Assembly (NCBI GenBank): GCA_031472005.1
Contig: PZJY01000005.1
Coordinates: forward strand, 1,860,001 to 1,924,000
DNA: 64,000 bases
Source: Tetracladium setigerum
Lineage: Eukaryota; Ascomycota; Leotiomycetes; Helotiales
Direction of reading: 5' to 3'
Of the stretch, positions 12,901 to 25,623 are shown in pieces (the stretch's first letter is position 1; the number at the start of each line of letters is the position of its first letter). Both the position numbers and the translations under genes were made by a program. The notes beneath the pieces are model-generated. The model searched no databases, was not told the DNA's origin, and worked only from the letters and a program-made list of their open reading frames with translations.

Positions 12901-15900
12901 TTGATGCGAAATACTGCGCCAATTCTTGTCGGAAGTCAAACTCTCGCTGTCCAACACTTCCACACATGGCTTCCTGAACTCACTGGGTTGTTGAGCACGG
13001 AGGAAATCTTGCACATAGCGATTGACTTTGTGGACTCTTGCGCTGCTGTGAAAGGCAAGCTGGTTTTATATAAACTTGTCCTGATCATCAACTACATTAA
13101 GCTGGATCTCTTCTCGCTGCCCGAGCAGCGATCTGCTCTATGTGCGAACACGGTTCGTTGGCTGGCACCGCACTGGGGGAAAACCAACGAGGTTACCGAC
13201 CAGTGGCGCGAGCAAGTCAGGCTGTGCTGCTCGATTCTATCTACGCAGGTTGAAAACTTGGGCCCGGAGATTCCAGACTACATTCCAAAGATTGTTGATT
13301 CCTACCTTGCCATCAAAGCATCGCCGAGGAGTCCCAAAACACGCTTGTCGCTATTGTTTCCGATGACTTATCCATTTCCTAGCAAGCCACTTTCGGAAGA
13401 AGCAGATTTTGACGAAGTCATGGTTGAGCTTTCATCCATCTTGTCGGCAATATCCATTCTTCCAGCCGGTATGCAACTTGAGCTCGAAGAAGATGAGATG
13501 GCTGCACTCGTTGAAGATCTTCTTCGCGTTCACATGAGCATTTTAGAATGCGAAGCGTTTCCGTCCAGCTGGTTAAGCGTCCATATCTACCACCACAAGT
13601 CAACTATGAAGACCCTCGAATATGTTGCAACTATTCTTTTGGATTCCTTCCTCCCTGTCCCTGATGATGCCGAAAATTTCAATACCGAGTTATGGAAGGC
13701 TTTTTTCATGACCCTTCTAAGATTGGTCGGCAGCAACTCTCTTGCGCTTGAAACCTTTACCGAGCAGAAGAGGAGAGCAGTATGGAAGATTGCCGGTGAT
13801 TTGCGAGAAAGAGGTGCGGTGTTGTTGCGACGTACTTGGGAAGCCATTGGCTGGGAAAATAGCCTAGAAGAGCAGCAAAGATACGGTCTGATGAAGATGG
13901 GCGGATATCAAGTGCAGTATGTGCCTGCACTTGTGAGCCCGATCGTTGAACTTTGCCTAAGCGTTCATGATGCCCTTCGAAAAGTGTCTGTCGAGGTTCT
14001 CCAGACCATGATTGTCAGCGAATGGACATTGAGTGAAGACCTGTCCGTTATTCAAACTGAGATGATTGATTGTCTTGATCAATTGTTCAAGTCGCGACCC
14101 CTAAACGAAAGTGCTCAGCAGAAGGCATTCATCAATGAAATCCAGAAGCTGTTTGATCCTCTGGCTCAACTTCCAGACGAACATCTTTACGCCTCTCTCC
14201 AGGATTTGATAGTCACGATTGACGAGTTCTTAGATCTTCTCAATGCTGTTCATTCTTCTGACGCTTCTGGCGAGGCTTCTCACATGATGCATCGATTGCG
14301 ACTAATGGATTTCTTGAGGGACATGCAGAAGGAGGAAATTTTTATCCGCTATGTTCACCAACTCGCTCAACTACAAGTAAATGCTGGTAATACGACAGAA
14401 GCTGGCCTTGCACTTCGCCTTCATGCAGATATGTATGATTGGGATCCGAACAGAACGGTAGTTGCACTCTCTGACCCCGAGTTCCCGGCTCAGTCCCACT
14501 TCGAACGAAAGGAAAAGATCTATTTCGATATGATCAAGCATTTTGAAGATGGCGAAGCCTGGTCATGTGCCCTCAACGCATACCAAGAACTTCAAGCGCA
14601 GTATCAAGACAACACTTATGATTTCCTCAAGCTCGCTCGAACACAAAGAGCAATTGCGACGGTTTATGAAACAATTGCCAAGGCAGACAAGCTGATACCA
14701 AAGTATTTCAGGGTCACCTACCGTGGAATGGGATTCCCGCCTGCCATCCGGGATAAAGAATTTGTGTATGAGGGCTCACCAACGGAGAGAACCACAGCCT
14801 TCACCGACCGTATGCAAGCGCAGCATCCTAATGCCCAGATTGTCACCAGCACCGGAGACGTGGATGACGTGGAGGGCCAATTCCTGCAAATTTCAGCCTT
14901 ATCACCTCACCGAGACCTCAATCACCATGTTTTCCAGAGATCTCGTGTTCCACAAATTGTCCGAGACTACCTGCTCTGCGAAAGCCCCCAGATGTTTTCT
15001 GTCACCAGTAAGCGAAATACTACTGGACCTGTCACTGAACATTCGGCCGAGAAAACGATCTACCAGACAAACGAGGTATTCCCGACGATTCTCCGCCGCA
15101 GCGAGATCATCTCGATTGATACAATCAAGTTAAATGCTCTGCAGACGGCCCTCGAGAGAGTGATTAGGAAGACTGTTGAGATGGTAACGGTAGAAAAGAG
15201 GATGCTTCAGGGCGAAGAGGATATGGCGCCACTACTCATTGAAGCTTTGAGCATTTCGGTCAACCCTCTGTCAAATGCAAGCATGTCCCGTTATAGAGAT
15301 CTTTTGCCGGCTCCAGTCTACGATGACGAAGAACCCGAGGAAGTTGAAGTTGTACTCTCGCCTTTGCAAAGCGCTCTGAAGGCAGCCCTCATTGACCATG
15401 CGATTATGATCAAGCGCTGCCTAGCAACTTTCGCCAAGTCAGAAGCCCAGGTAAAAGAGCAAGTGGCAAAGGAGGAGCTGGTGCAAAGTAAGTCTCTCTC
15501 CCTCTCTCTCGGCATTCTCGAGAAGAGGAATCACAATTTGCTGTGAAGTTGTATTAACAAAACCACTTTAGATTTCGAGTTCACGTTTGCACCTGAGATT
15601 GCAATGCTCACCGTTCCCCAACCGACCCGAGAACCCACTCCTACTCCTTCTTGGAATATTGGTTCTCCAGCGTCTTCCTCTGACCGACGCTCTTCCCGCA
15701 AAATACTCAACAGCAATACGCTTAACTCAATGGGGACAGCTGACACTAACACGTCTATCGAGACACCCACTGGTCAAGGTGCCCGAACCAAAGTACGTCT
15801 CAGTTTTCTGAAGCGCAACACTTCCCAAACGCAGCAAGTACAAGAAGCCGTTCTTGCCCCAATCACCAACGGCAATACGACTGGCTCGCCATTGCAAGTC

Positions 15901-16320
15901 ATCAAAGATGTCACTCCCCAGAAGACAAGGGTCAGCAAGGATATTCCGCGTGGACGAGGCGACAGCACAACAACTCGCTCTCGGTCTCGGTCCAAGGAAA
16001 ACCACAGACATTCCTACTTTCATCGTCCAGATAAAGAAGAAGAGTCTAATTGGGTCACATCATCTGATCTGCATTCAAGAAACGATGCACATTCGAGGGG
16101 CGATCTGAATTCGAGAAGTACAGGAATTGTAAAGCAGAAGGAGAGTCCATCGAGGAGGAGTTCGAGCTCTCAACGTCCAGAAACGGGTGTCAGTAGCCCT
16201 TCAACAGGGAGTGTGGGAAGGGGAGTGAGTAGTGTGAAGAAGAGACTGAGCCTGCTAAAGTTGGGAAAGAAAAACAGCAAAGGCAATCTGTTGATGGGAG
16301 GACTGCGAGAAGAGGATTGA
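9953..16320 (+). CDS. DOCK-family guanine nucleotide exchange factor (SH3-C2-DHR2), one frameshift
   Basis: This large DOCK180-type protein is a predicted activator of Rac/Cdc42-type GTPases in polarised growth. A 5' SH3 domain lies at about residues 8-90 (AVYPFKPDNGEELPLELGDELY). A low-complexity linker, the DOCK helical N-terminal region, a C2/DHR1 domain (about 11.8-12.4 kb) and a DHR2 catalytic region (about 14.3-15.5 kb, with EAGLALRLHADMYDW) follow. A serine-rich tail is encoded by a second exon (15572-16320) after an 84-nt intron with a GTAAGT donor at 15488. The frame shifts near the GGGG run at 11204-11207. Adding one base there gives 2095 codons with no leftover. The only alternative found is a weak 53-nt GT-AG intron at 11180-11232 without a good branch site. 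Confidence 0.9.
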
Positions 16321-17963
16321 TTTATCAATGGGATCGATTGAAAGTAATGGAACTGTGTGAAGGCGGGCTAGTCTGTATATGCTGTACAGATATATGGTTG
16401 AGGAAGGGGATCTATTTGCTTTGTCGTTTTTTTCTTGCCCCTGAGTTTTTTGCTTTTATTTTGGCTGTGGATATGGTTTTTTTTTTTGTGGATGGATGAA
16501 ACGGATGGATACTTGCTGCGCGATGGTTGTCGTCAAAATACCCGGGAAGCCTTTTTCTTGTTGTATCTTCATTTTATTTTTGCTGTTCTGGCTGTATTAA
16601 CTTCTTTACACATACTTGGCCTGGGCCAGTGTTGATAATCGAATAGGGAAGAAGGGGATGATGTAGCTTTGTGCCTGAGGGCTAGAGATGGTGAGTGACG
16701 AGACTTTGTATAGTATGTTCAAGAACCTGCAAATACCTGGGCATAAGTAGATTGTTTTAATAGTGGATAACACAATATGGAATGACATTATTGTCCTCGA
16801 TCCGTGGGTGGGAGTGACATAATCAGCTCAGAGAATGACCATTTTTAGAATTTTCTGGAGATCTCCTCGAGTGGATTCTTTGCATGGATTCCTCCCGGTT
16901 GGCACTTGGCAGCCGTTTTGCATGCATGAATGCCATCTCTCTCACTCCAGCTTTTTCTTTCTTTCTTCCTTCATCCAGACATAGATAGGTACTGTACTTG
17001 GTACATTCTCTCTCTGCCTCCCTTGGGCCCGTTTGTGGTATTGCATCATATTTCCTCGCTTTTTTTTTAATCTAATCCATCATAATTTTACAAATGAGGC
17101 TGCAAACAGCTTTTCCAATCCAGAAACTCCAAAGTGACGCATCATTGCGCTATTATTACTTTTCTTTCGCCTCACGCAGCCAAAAATCTCTTACTCGGAT
17201 GAAGTCAGTCTCACGCCACGTGCAGCATCATGAATCTTGGAATGCCCTTGGCCTTGAATCGTCCTCGACCCCGCCATTCGCCAGTTACGTAAAGTGCGTC
17301 CCAAAACAACCGTCCATCCCTGGATGTCTAGAACAAGAGCACCAAGTCGCCATCAACACGCATCTCGGCCCAGTGGCCCTCACTCGCCCACGGCCCTAAA
17401 TATTATCAATCGTGCAGAAGGGGAGGCAGCACGAGACGCAGCAAACGTTGCCAAACGCAGAAGCCTGGTTACGCTTGTTACTCAATGCGAAGCACGATTT
17501 ATAAAAGTCGCTTGCGGCGACACAGGCGATTGGATGTCGCGGCCTTGGCGGGGTAAGAGAAACCTGGGGTAAACGTAAGAGTTGAGAATGGTGAGGGATG
17601 TCGTGATGCTGTTTGTGAATTTGTGACTTCACGAGGCCAGTTTAGAGCGGTGGATTGGATGTTGGGAAAAGGATTGTGAATTTCGGCTTTGGTTTAGGTG
17701 CAAATTTTATTTTGTATATAGATCGGTCTGGGGAAGCGGATTCAGGGGAAGAAAATCATTTCAGTAGAGCCTTCTACAGTAAACAACATTCAGTCTTCGG
17801 CTATTTTCAACTTGCCCCTTTCTTTTTGCGTACCTGACGTCTTCAATCACTGACTCCTCATCACGTGGTGCTTTGTTCTCCCTCAACGTCAACAAGATAT
17901 TTTGATTTCAAAAAGGCCATTCAAATAATCTCTTCTCCTCATCAATCACCTCAAAAGTTCAAA
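16321..17963. other. intergenic region with T-rich and CT-rich tracts
   Basis: This 1.6 kb region lies between the DOCK gene and the F-box/LRR gene. Poly-T runs occur near 16470-16490 and 17061-17068, and a CT-rich stretch near 16940-17020. It carries the promoter of the next gene. The open frames in it are short and show no family resemblance. Confidence 0.5.
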
Positions 17964-19524
17964 ATGGCGAATCGACACATTCCGTCCAAGTGCAGCGTGT
18001 CACTACAGCTTGAGGCGCTTCCATCAGAAATTCTCAGCAGAATTATGTCTTACATCACACTTCCTTCCACAAAGCCATCATCACGAGTTCCCATGCCCGG
18101 TAAATAACTGAAAAACACTGAACTCATACCAAAGTATTTACTAATAAAAATCATCTCTAGAATGCATCAACGCAAACATTCCTACCGAACATCTCAGCCT
18201 CCTACCCACACTTCTCACCTCAAAAAGACTATACGAGATTGCAATTGCTTTCGCCTGCCGAGCACCGAGACTTCATACCACATCCGCATTCGAATCTTTC
18301 ACACAACAAATCATCCAGACGCCTTCACTCGGGAACTTCGTTCGAAAATTGGACCTTTCTTCCCTCACTCCAAGTTCGGATTTCAACACCAAGGCTGCCG
18401 CATTTACAAATTCCCTGGAGCAGCTCCTCCAACGCACCCCTCTCCTCCGGGAACTCCTAATCGGCCAAACCCTCGAACACTTTGTAGATTTTTCCGTCCT
18501 CCAATTGATTCTCTGCAATCTACCATTTATACACACCCTCGATCTTAACGCCTGCAATCCAGTATTCCTCGACCCGGGCCTCACCACACTCGCAACTAAT
18601 AACACACCCATCTCACCCTCCATCACCACTCTCCACCTCCGCAACTACATCACACCCAACGAGGCCACATTCACTCACATCCTCTCTCAGCTCCCTCACC
18701 TTGAAAATCTCGACATCTCACACACCTCCATTCCCATCTCCGCCCTCCTCTCCATCCCAGCTACAGCGCGCCTCTCACACCTCGACATAAGTTTCTGCAG
18801 CAACCTTTCCAGCGACGACATCACCACATTCCTCAGCACCCACCCCTGCATAACCAACTCTCTCACCTCCCTGAACGCCGCACAGCATCAAACCGGGGAT
18901 GCATATCTCGACCCAGACTCAACCTCCAAGATCCTCAACTCGCTCCCATCCAGCATCCAATCACTCGATCTCAAACAAGCCGCCGTCCTCTCCACCCACA
19001 TCGCCAAACTGAACAAATTCCGCCGCTCCCTGGAATTCTTAGCCGTGGGATCTGTCGTCAAAGTGAGGGACTTGGAACAATTGGTTCTCGGACCGGCATT
19101 TGACTATCCGGCTTCCTCATTTCCTGATGCGACGGGCGAGAATAGTGAGGATGATCCCATGGGTCCGTTGGGTGTGGATGTGAAGCCGAAGTATACGCCT
19201 GTTTTGGGACCGCTGGGTGTTGCTATTCCGGTTTGCAAGTTGAGGAGACGGATTAATCTGATTGCTCCTCGCAAGAATGAAAGTGCAAATGCGACGGCCG
19301 GACCGAGTAAGCTCAAACACATCAATATCACGTCAATGACGATGTGTGAGCAAGTTAAGATTATGGAGTCGGTGCTGCTGTCGAAAGAGGCGATGCCGTT
19401 GGAAGTCATTGAGTTGGCGGAGGAGACGATGAGGTGGCAGGATGGGTTGGTGGGGAGTGTGGTTGAGAAGGTTGGGTGGAAGGAGAGATGCGTGGGAAAG
19501 AGATATTGGATTGAACGAGTCTAG
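17964..19524 (+). CDS. F-box-like leucine-rich-repeat protein
   Basis: Two exons (17964-18099, 18161-19524) join in phase and give 499 residues. The N terminus contains an F-box-like segment (LEALPSEILSRIMSYI, residues about 15-30). The body has irregular leucine-rich repeats such as HTLDLNACN, ENLDISHTSIP and SHLDISFCSNLSSDD, typical of substrate-recognition subunits of SCF ubiquitin ligases. The C-terminal third (from about 19100) is less repetitive. No substrate can be named. The intron has a GTAAAT donor and a TTACTAA-type branch site. The 5' half is strikingly C-rich on the coding strand compared with the 3' half, which may simply reflect codon choice. Confidence 0.8.
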
Positions 19525-20177
19525 ATCTTTCTCCTTTTTCATTTTTATATTCTTGTTTTTGGCAACATTTTATTGGTTGGTTCTGGAGTTGGAAAAACAA
19601 AAGTGGGAATCTGGGACATTGAGCGTGGTGTTTTCTTTATTCTTTGGACGAAAATTGGGACTTCCTCATGGACGGATTATTGGGCTAGGGATGGCTGGAA
19701 GGTCCCCTTTTAATTATAATAGAGGAGATGATTCATGAAGGAAAATTATATGTATTACAGTTTGAGTACTCCTGGTTGATGAGATGATAGCTAGATATGG
19801 CAATCGCCAAAGAGCTGATGCTGCTGATGTTTGCACAAAATACAAAGCTGGTCCTTGTTGTTTCAACACATAGAATAATATGTCAACCTCCTTGTTCATA
19901 TCGTGCTCATGGGAACTACCCATCGCAGCTTTACTCAAGGAAAGCACAACGAACGTGACCAAAAAGCACAACAATGCTACAAACGGCAAGGGTGAGCATG
20001 GGAAAATATCCAGTGCTACAATTCAACACTAATGTATCATGAACGCATCTTCACTCGAGTGTCAACTTCGACCGTTTAAAATTTTTCTTCTTATTATTAT
20101 TGTCAACTTTTTTGTAGTGGTTGAGTTGTACTGCACAAATACATGCCATTTCAGGCTAGGCTGGCCTCGTAGCCAGT
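19525..20177. other. convergent intergenic region
   Basis: This region holds the 3' ends of the F-box/LRR gene (+) and the bromodomain gene (-). T-rich stretches at 19530-19570 and 20070-20120 are candidate 3'-end signals. No gene was seen. Confidence 0.5.
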
Positions 20178-22905
20178 TCAATTCTTTCGTCTTCTCTTAG
20201 CTATGCTACCCATTCCAGAACCGTGATCTCCATCTCCAGCCAACTCGTCCATTTCTTCGTCATCTACGACATCTCTGGGAGCTAAGTTGGGGTCTCTCTC
20301 ACTAACATCATCTGTCTTTCTCTCTGCGGCTCTCAGACTCTCGACGATCCGCTCAACGTCTGTAAACATTGCTCGGGTATCTTCCACGATGGTGTCCTCA
20401 GGCGGGCCGTATCCCAAGAAATCACCCTTGGCCTTATCAGCGGATTCTCGTTTCAGTCCTCTAGTAGGTTCATCGTTGTACATGACGGCATTGGCAAACA
20501 TGCGCATCAATTCCTTCTCGAGCTGAGAGTAGTTGATGATTGCTTTTGGGGGAATAAGATCTTCAGATATTGGAAGCCACACGTTGGAGGCGTGTGGATT
20601 TGCATCTTCAGGGCATGCAGCCGTAGCAGCACGATTTCCTGCGTTTATTGCAGAACGGATGGATTTAAGATCTTGAGGGCGGAACACCTTGGATCCGTAA
20701 TCTGCGAGTGTGACAGGTGTAGAGAAAATGTTTGCAAGCCTGTGAGCAAAGATAGACTCGAGAGCAAAAGCGGATATCTTGGGGAAACCTCTGGTCCAGA
20801 GAACGTGAGTTGGAGGAAGCGATGGGCGAGGCTCTATAGCATCATGGCCTCGCTTCCGCTTTGCGGACTGCATTGAAGTTCGGTGCAATTGAAGTTGGGC
20901 TTGAGCGGATGCATCATCATCTGCATTTGCATCAACAGCGTCTTCAAATCCCCTGGGTGTGTTAACCTCTTGTTTGACAAGACGATGCAATGGCTCATCC
21001 AAAGAAAGCTCGTCTGCATGTGACATTACAGATTGACTTCGGTGAGAGCCAGCAACGACTGACGATGCTGCACTTCCAGCTCGTGCACGCCGAGTGGCAC
21101 GTCGAGGAGGCTTTGACTTTGGAGGGTCTGACTTTGGAGGATCTGACTGCTGAGGGGTTTTGACAGTCTTTTGAACTGGTTGATGAAGTTCCGCTGGGGC
21201 AGGAATAGGACTGATCGGTTCAATCTCTGGTCTTGAGACTGCAACATAAGGCCCAGGAGTCTGGCCCTGTGCCGTTGGTGTCCATTTTGTTCCCCATCCG
21301 GTGCTGTAACTCGATGGTCTCTGTGTCTTTGGAGTGGTGGGGTTGCTAGATTGAGATCGTAAAAGGTTCTGGGGGTTTGGTGCTTTCCAGGATTGTAAGG
21401 AGAGGTATATGTAGATGGAGGCGGTTGGAGTACGGGTTGTGGAGGGGGTTGGAATTGCTGTGGAGGCGGTGGTGCTCCATAAGCTTGTTGGAAGTTTTGG
21501 GGGTAGTGTGGCGGTCCAGGTGACATCTGACCTTGCGGCCATGGTTGAAATTGGGAATTGGAGGAAGGTGGGCGGGGAACATAATGTGGAGGAAATCCAA
21601 GTTGGCCTTGTGGTACTAATGGAGATCCGGAATTTGCCCGATATTGAGATGGGTGAGGTGCTTGTGGATGTTGGGGCTGAGAGTGTGGAGGAGGACCGTA
21701 TTGTGGATGAGAATCTCCTGGAGGGTGATACGGGCCCCCAGGTGAGTTTGGTGATGCTCGATGTTGAGACTGCGGTAGCGAATGAGGATTTGGTCCATAC
21801 AAAGGAGGAGGATGTGTGCTCATAGGAGAGGAGGGGACAGCGGGGAATGGAGGAAGTATGTGTGGACTGTGATTAGGTCCACGATGTTGCTGTTGTTGTT
21901 GTTGTTGTTGTTGTTGTTGCTGCTGCTGTTGATATGCATGTGCTTGGTATTGTGGATTGTACTGAGGAGGCACAATTTGCTGGCCAGGTTGATACGGAGG
22001 AGCCCATCCAAAGTTCTGGTGCTGAGGGGGAGGGCCCACATGCAGAGGTTGATGTGTTTGCAGTGGTGATGGTCCATGAGGCCCAGTGCTTCCAGGTCGA
22101 GGGTGTGGTGCAACCTGTCCTTGCGAAGCAAGACGAGGACGTTCTATTGCCCGTGGAGAGGAGGCTTGCTCATGTGTGTTTGGGACATCGTTGGCAATAA
22201 CAAGACCTTCAGGTCTGTGGTTCAGCGGTGGAGGTTGTAGTGGGGAAACCCGAGCTGGTGGTTCAGGTGCTTTCACGATATCTTCCAGCGGCTTTTCCAC
22301 CACGCTTGTTCCATTGATCTTCTGATTTGTTGGTTCCGTTGTCGAAATCCCATTTGCCATAGCCTTGCCATCCTGCTCTGTCGACAAGCGTTCGTCCCAT
22401 TCCCTCGCTCAATCTCTGCGATTTCCTTCTGTACTACCGCGTATCGCTTCTCCTCCTCCCGAATGGTCTGGACCATGTAATCTCGATACCGGGCATAAAG
22501 GCGGTCGACCACACCTGGCAGCTTGTCGCCGTACTCGTGCGCATCCTGGATGGAAGGGAGTGGTAGGCTCTGGAGCTTGCGTTTCTTCGACGCGGCGTCT
22601 GCCCCGTCCTGAGGATCCTCCGGCTTCAATTCATCGTTTAAAAGTCGTAGATACAGATTCTTCAACGCATCCACCGTCAACCTTTGCGGATCGTAGGTCT
22701 CTCCATCTTTAACCAGGGAGTTGTGGGTGAGTAGGTCGGAGATGCGCGCAAAGTCCTCGTCTTCGGTGCCATAGAAGGCGAGAGATTGAAAGAGCAGCAG
22801 ACACTCGAGGGGCGTATATGCCGTCGCGGTATTCATACCACGGTAATCACCTCGCCAGCGATCGAGGGGGTTGTCGCCGCTGGAAACAAGGTGGAGAGGA
22901 GCCAC
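20178..22905 (-). CDS. bromodomain protein, BRD8/Bdc1-like NuA4 subunit, two frameshifts
   Basis: This nuclear protein is predicted to belong to the NuA4 histone acetyltransferase complex. The N terminus (LDRWRGDYRGMNTATAYTP) has the conserved head seen in fungal BRD8/Bdc1-like proteins. A proline- and glutamine-rich linker with a polyQ tract follows. A lysine-rich segment and the bromodomain (starting near SAFALESIFAHRLANIF, with FRPQDLKSIRSAI and a late VMYND) lie in the C-terminal third. The ATG is at 22905. The reading frame breaks twice, at CCC 22402-22404 and GGGGG 21371-21375 (plus-strand bases). One extra base at each gives ERGEWDER and TPQNLLRS and exactly 910 codons with no intron needed. 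The breaks therefore look like base-calling losses. The complex assignment rests on family resemblance. Confidence 0.8.
21886..21932 (-). repeat. polyglutamine trinucleotide repeat
   Basis: A run of CAA/CAG codons on the minus strand encodes about 15 consecutive glutamines in the disordered linker of the bromodomain protein. CAA and CAG are mixed, which slows slippage. Length variation between strains is likely. Confidence 0.85.
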
Positions 22906-24043
22906 GGTGATGGTCTGGCAGGCCTGTTAGCTGAGTAGTTCTAGAACCATCAAGGCGAACGCGGGGGACGTGAAGATTTACCAGCAGGTCAAGGGGGGGT
23001 CTGCCAGGAGAAAGAATCGCGAATTTCTCGATAATACGGCGTGGTGGATTGATGGCGACAGATTTGAGGAATTGATGATGCTATTCACAATCCAAAGGCC
23101 AAAAGATGCAGATGGTCACGTGTGGGTAGAAATTTGGTGGTGGTGTGGTGTTGGCTCGTGGTCTTCGACGGAAAGCGAAGGCAAAGGCGGAAAGCGAAAT
23201 ACATCATGACGGGAAGAATGTAAAAGACGAACCTTTTCTTTGCTATTTCTCTATTCATCCTGGTCTTTTTCTTGCACTTCACTTTTCTTACTTCTTTCTC
23301 ATCTTCACTTTACTATTTTACACTTTATTCTTCGGCGAGGATCTCACCCCTAAAATACCTTCTCCTGCCACTACGCTCCGCTTCTCGCTAGTTTGTTTAC
23401 ATTCACATGTCTCATAAAACTTCCGCCTGGAACAACTTGACACCTCAAATACTCTCGTGTCACGATCACTCTGCGCTGCTCTCGTTGTTGCCAGGGGACA
23501 TAATCGCCCGAGAAGAATGGCCTAAAGATAGCACTGAAATGCTTGACCTAAACACCCACACCCATTCTCGTCTGTCCTGACTGCGGCCCGCCGTCATCGC
23601 ATAGGCGCCGGGTAGCGGTACAGGCATGTTGCTTGAGGCTCAAATCAGCCCCTAAAGTGGTTGAAATCCCCGCATTGATTTCCATACCGCAGGCTGCGTT
23701 ATGCATAGAACGACAATTCTACCTCTAACAAGCCTCTTCAATGCCATCAACCCGACCACCCATCCTCGCCTGTCTAATTTTACATCGGGGGGAGGGTGAA
23801 GAGGATGTATAGAGGTCTATATAACAAGCAAGATACCCCTTAGACCTGAGTCGCCATCTAATTCAAAGTACCAAACTCTGTGTCGATCAGATCCCCCCTC
23901 CATCCGCTAAGATGAGCCTAGCCCAAGCCTTCCCCTTTTCCTATGCCGATCGACCGTCTCTTTCTCTATCTTTATCAGCACCCTCTACGACTCCACGAAC
24001 GAGCTCCCCTTCGTCCCCTCCATATCTCCCATTATTCTTAATC
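22906..24043. promoter_or_regulatory. divergent intergenic region
   Basis: This 1.1 kb region separates the start of the bromodomain gene (-) from the start of the small coiled-coil gene (+). CT-rich stretches occur near 23220-23330. An upstream in-frame ATG at 23912 could extend the plus-strand gene by 44 residues of low-complexity sequence. No other gene is supported. Confidence 0.5.
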
Positions 24044-24724
24044 ATGTCAAGTCGATCTGAACTCGCAATGTCTGATGCCGACCTGGATCGAGAATGGCAG
24101 GACCACCAGCCAAATGCCAGCCAGAGACCGCAATCGTGAGCTTTCTCTTGGCCCCTATGATTGCAGCACCAAACTGACTTTTGTAACAGCACCATGGCTC
24201 GCTCATTCTCTCTTGCCCTGAACGACCTCTTCAAGATTGACGGCAGTCTGGCAGATCTCGACGCTGCAGTTGATCAGAAGTGTGTATTTGTATCCCACCT
24301 TCTCCCACACACCCAACTCACATCTCCCCTCCCCAGAAAGAAAGCTGTCTCTTCCCAAACCTCCGAACTCGAAGCCCTTGAAGCCCGATTGAAAGCCACC
24401 GAAGAGCGTCTAAAAGCAGCCGCAGCCAATGCCCCAGGTGGCCGATCCGGACGATCAAGTCCTCGCCCACGCCAACCTCTAGGAGACACATTCTCACCGC
24501 CCAAAGACGCACCCACCAGTCCACTCAGCAGCGAATTTCAACCCTCATCCGCACGATCAATGGCGCAGAATGACATGGCAAGCAAGGACTCATACCAAGG
24601 GGCACTGCCACCAACTCCAGGTGCGAGCGAAGGTGAATCCGAACCCGAATATGTTGTTGTACGTGGGGCTGACAAGGGGAAAGACGGGGACGTGACAGAG
24701 GCTTCGCGAGTGAAGGCCGCTTGA
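24044..24724 (+). CDS. small serine/proline-rich protein with a coiled coil, unknown function
   Basis: Three exons (24044-24135, 24190-24279, 24337-24724) join in phase and give about 189 residues. Intron 1 is well supported by a CTGAC branch site and the join QS/TMARS. Intron 2 (57 nt) is in frame and could be retained. The N terminus (SDADLDREWQDHQ) leads to a helical stretch (SLALNDLFKIDGSLADLDAAV) and a heptad-like coiled coil (SSQTSELEALEARLKATEERL). The C-terminal half is disordered and rich in S, P and G. I do not recognise the family. An adaptor or small complex subunit is possible but unproven. Translation could also begin at 23912. Confidence 0.65.
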
Positions 24725-25623
24725 TTTTGATACCACCGAAGAAGTTACCTGGCATGGAGTTTTTTGGATTCAATTGTTTGGCATGTTTCTTGGATGCGGG
24801 AGTAGTGGGTTTGCATGTATATACCGGCGACGATTCGTCAATTGTGCAGCTTATGAGCGCACGTGGTTGTAGATACCAGTTTTTGCAAATTTATTTTGTT
24901 GATGGGATCAGTCGAGTGACCATCGTTTTGGTTCCTATTTACTATTTCATTTATGGGGTTTTATGCTGCCCCTCAAATACCCCTCGACTAGTCGTCGAAA
25001 AACAAAAGTTTTCTCGGCAGAGAAGATCCCTTCTCATTCAAATTCTTATTTAGTCTATAGTTTCTTGCATCTATACAACTTTACACAATGCAGGTACAGT
25101 GCATTGAAGAATTGTTTAACTTGCACAATGCGTTGTTGTAGCAGAATTGTCGATCCACAGTAGATTGGACAAGTCAAGATGGGACTTTCTTGAGAGGCGT
25201 ATAGCTTATTCCAAATTCAGTTATGTTGTACTTTTGTATTGATCAACATGCTTGATTGAAAGACCTCTCATTGACTCGACTTTTGATGTTATGGAATCTT
25301 GTACCATTATTGTATTCCAGTCGCTGGAAGAAAGGAAAACCCCAATGCTTTGCTATTTTCTCGGGGATTCAAAAGCTGATGTGCTCTATTATACCTACCT
25401 GTCTTTGCATCAATTAATTGCAGCTTAGAGTTTTTTTTTGGGTATTAAACAAGCCCCTATGCTCGAAATTCAACACCAATGACTCTCCTGTTCATGTCCA
25501 TACTAGCAAGATTCAGTCCCCATCGCCCGCAGTTGCTATCAAACAATGTCTCATTAGACTTCCCATGGTCGTCATCACAACAAGCAAAGATATGTTCACT
25601 ACATCTCAATCTCAACCTCATTC
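24725..25623. other. convergent intergenic region
   Basis: This region holds the 3' flanks of the coiled-coil gene (+) and the antiporter gene (-). It is AT-rich between 24900 and 25450, with a poly-T run near 25431. No gene was seen. Confidence 0.5.

Noticed and set aside
17094..17572. open frames upstream of the F-box/LRR gene
   Set aside because: They are short, overlapping, low-complexity and unsupported by splice sites or motifs.
22273..22387. overlapping frames suggesting two separate genes in the bromodomain locus
   Set aside because: A single missing base in a C run (22402-22404) joins them into one protein with the family sequence. Separate genes are not needed.
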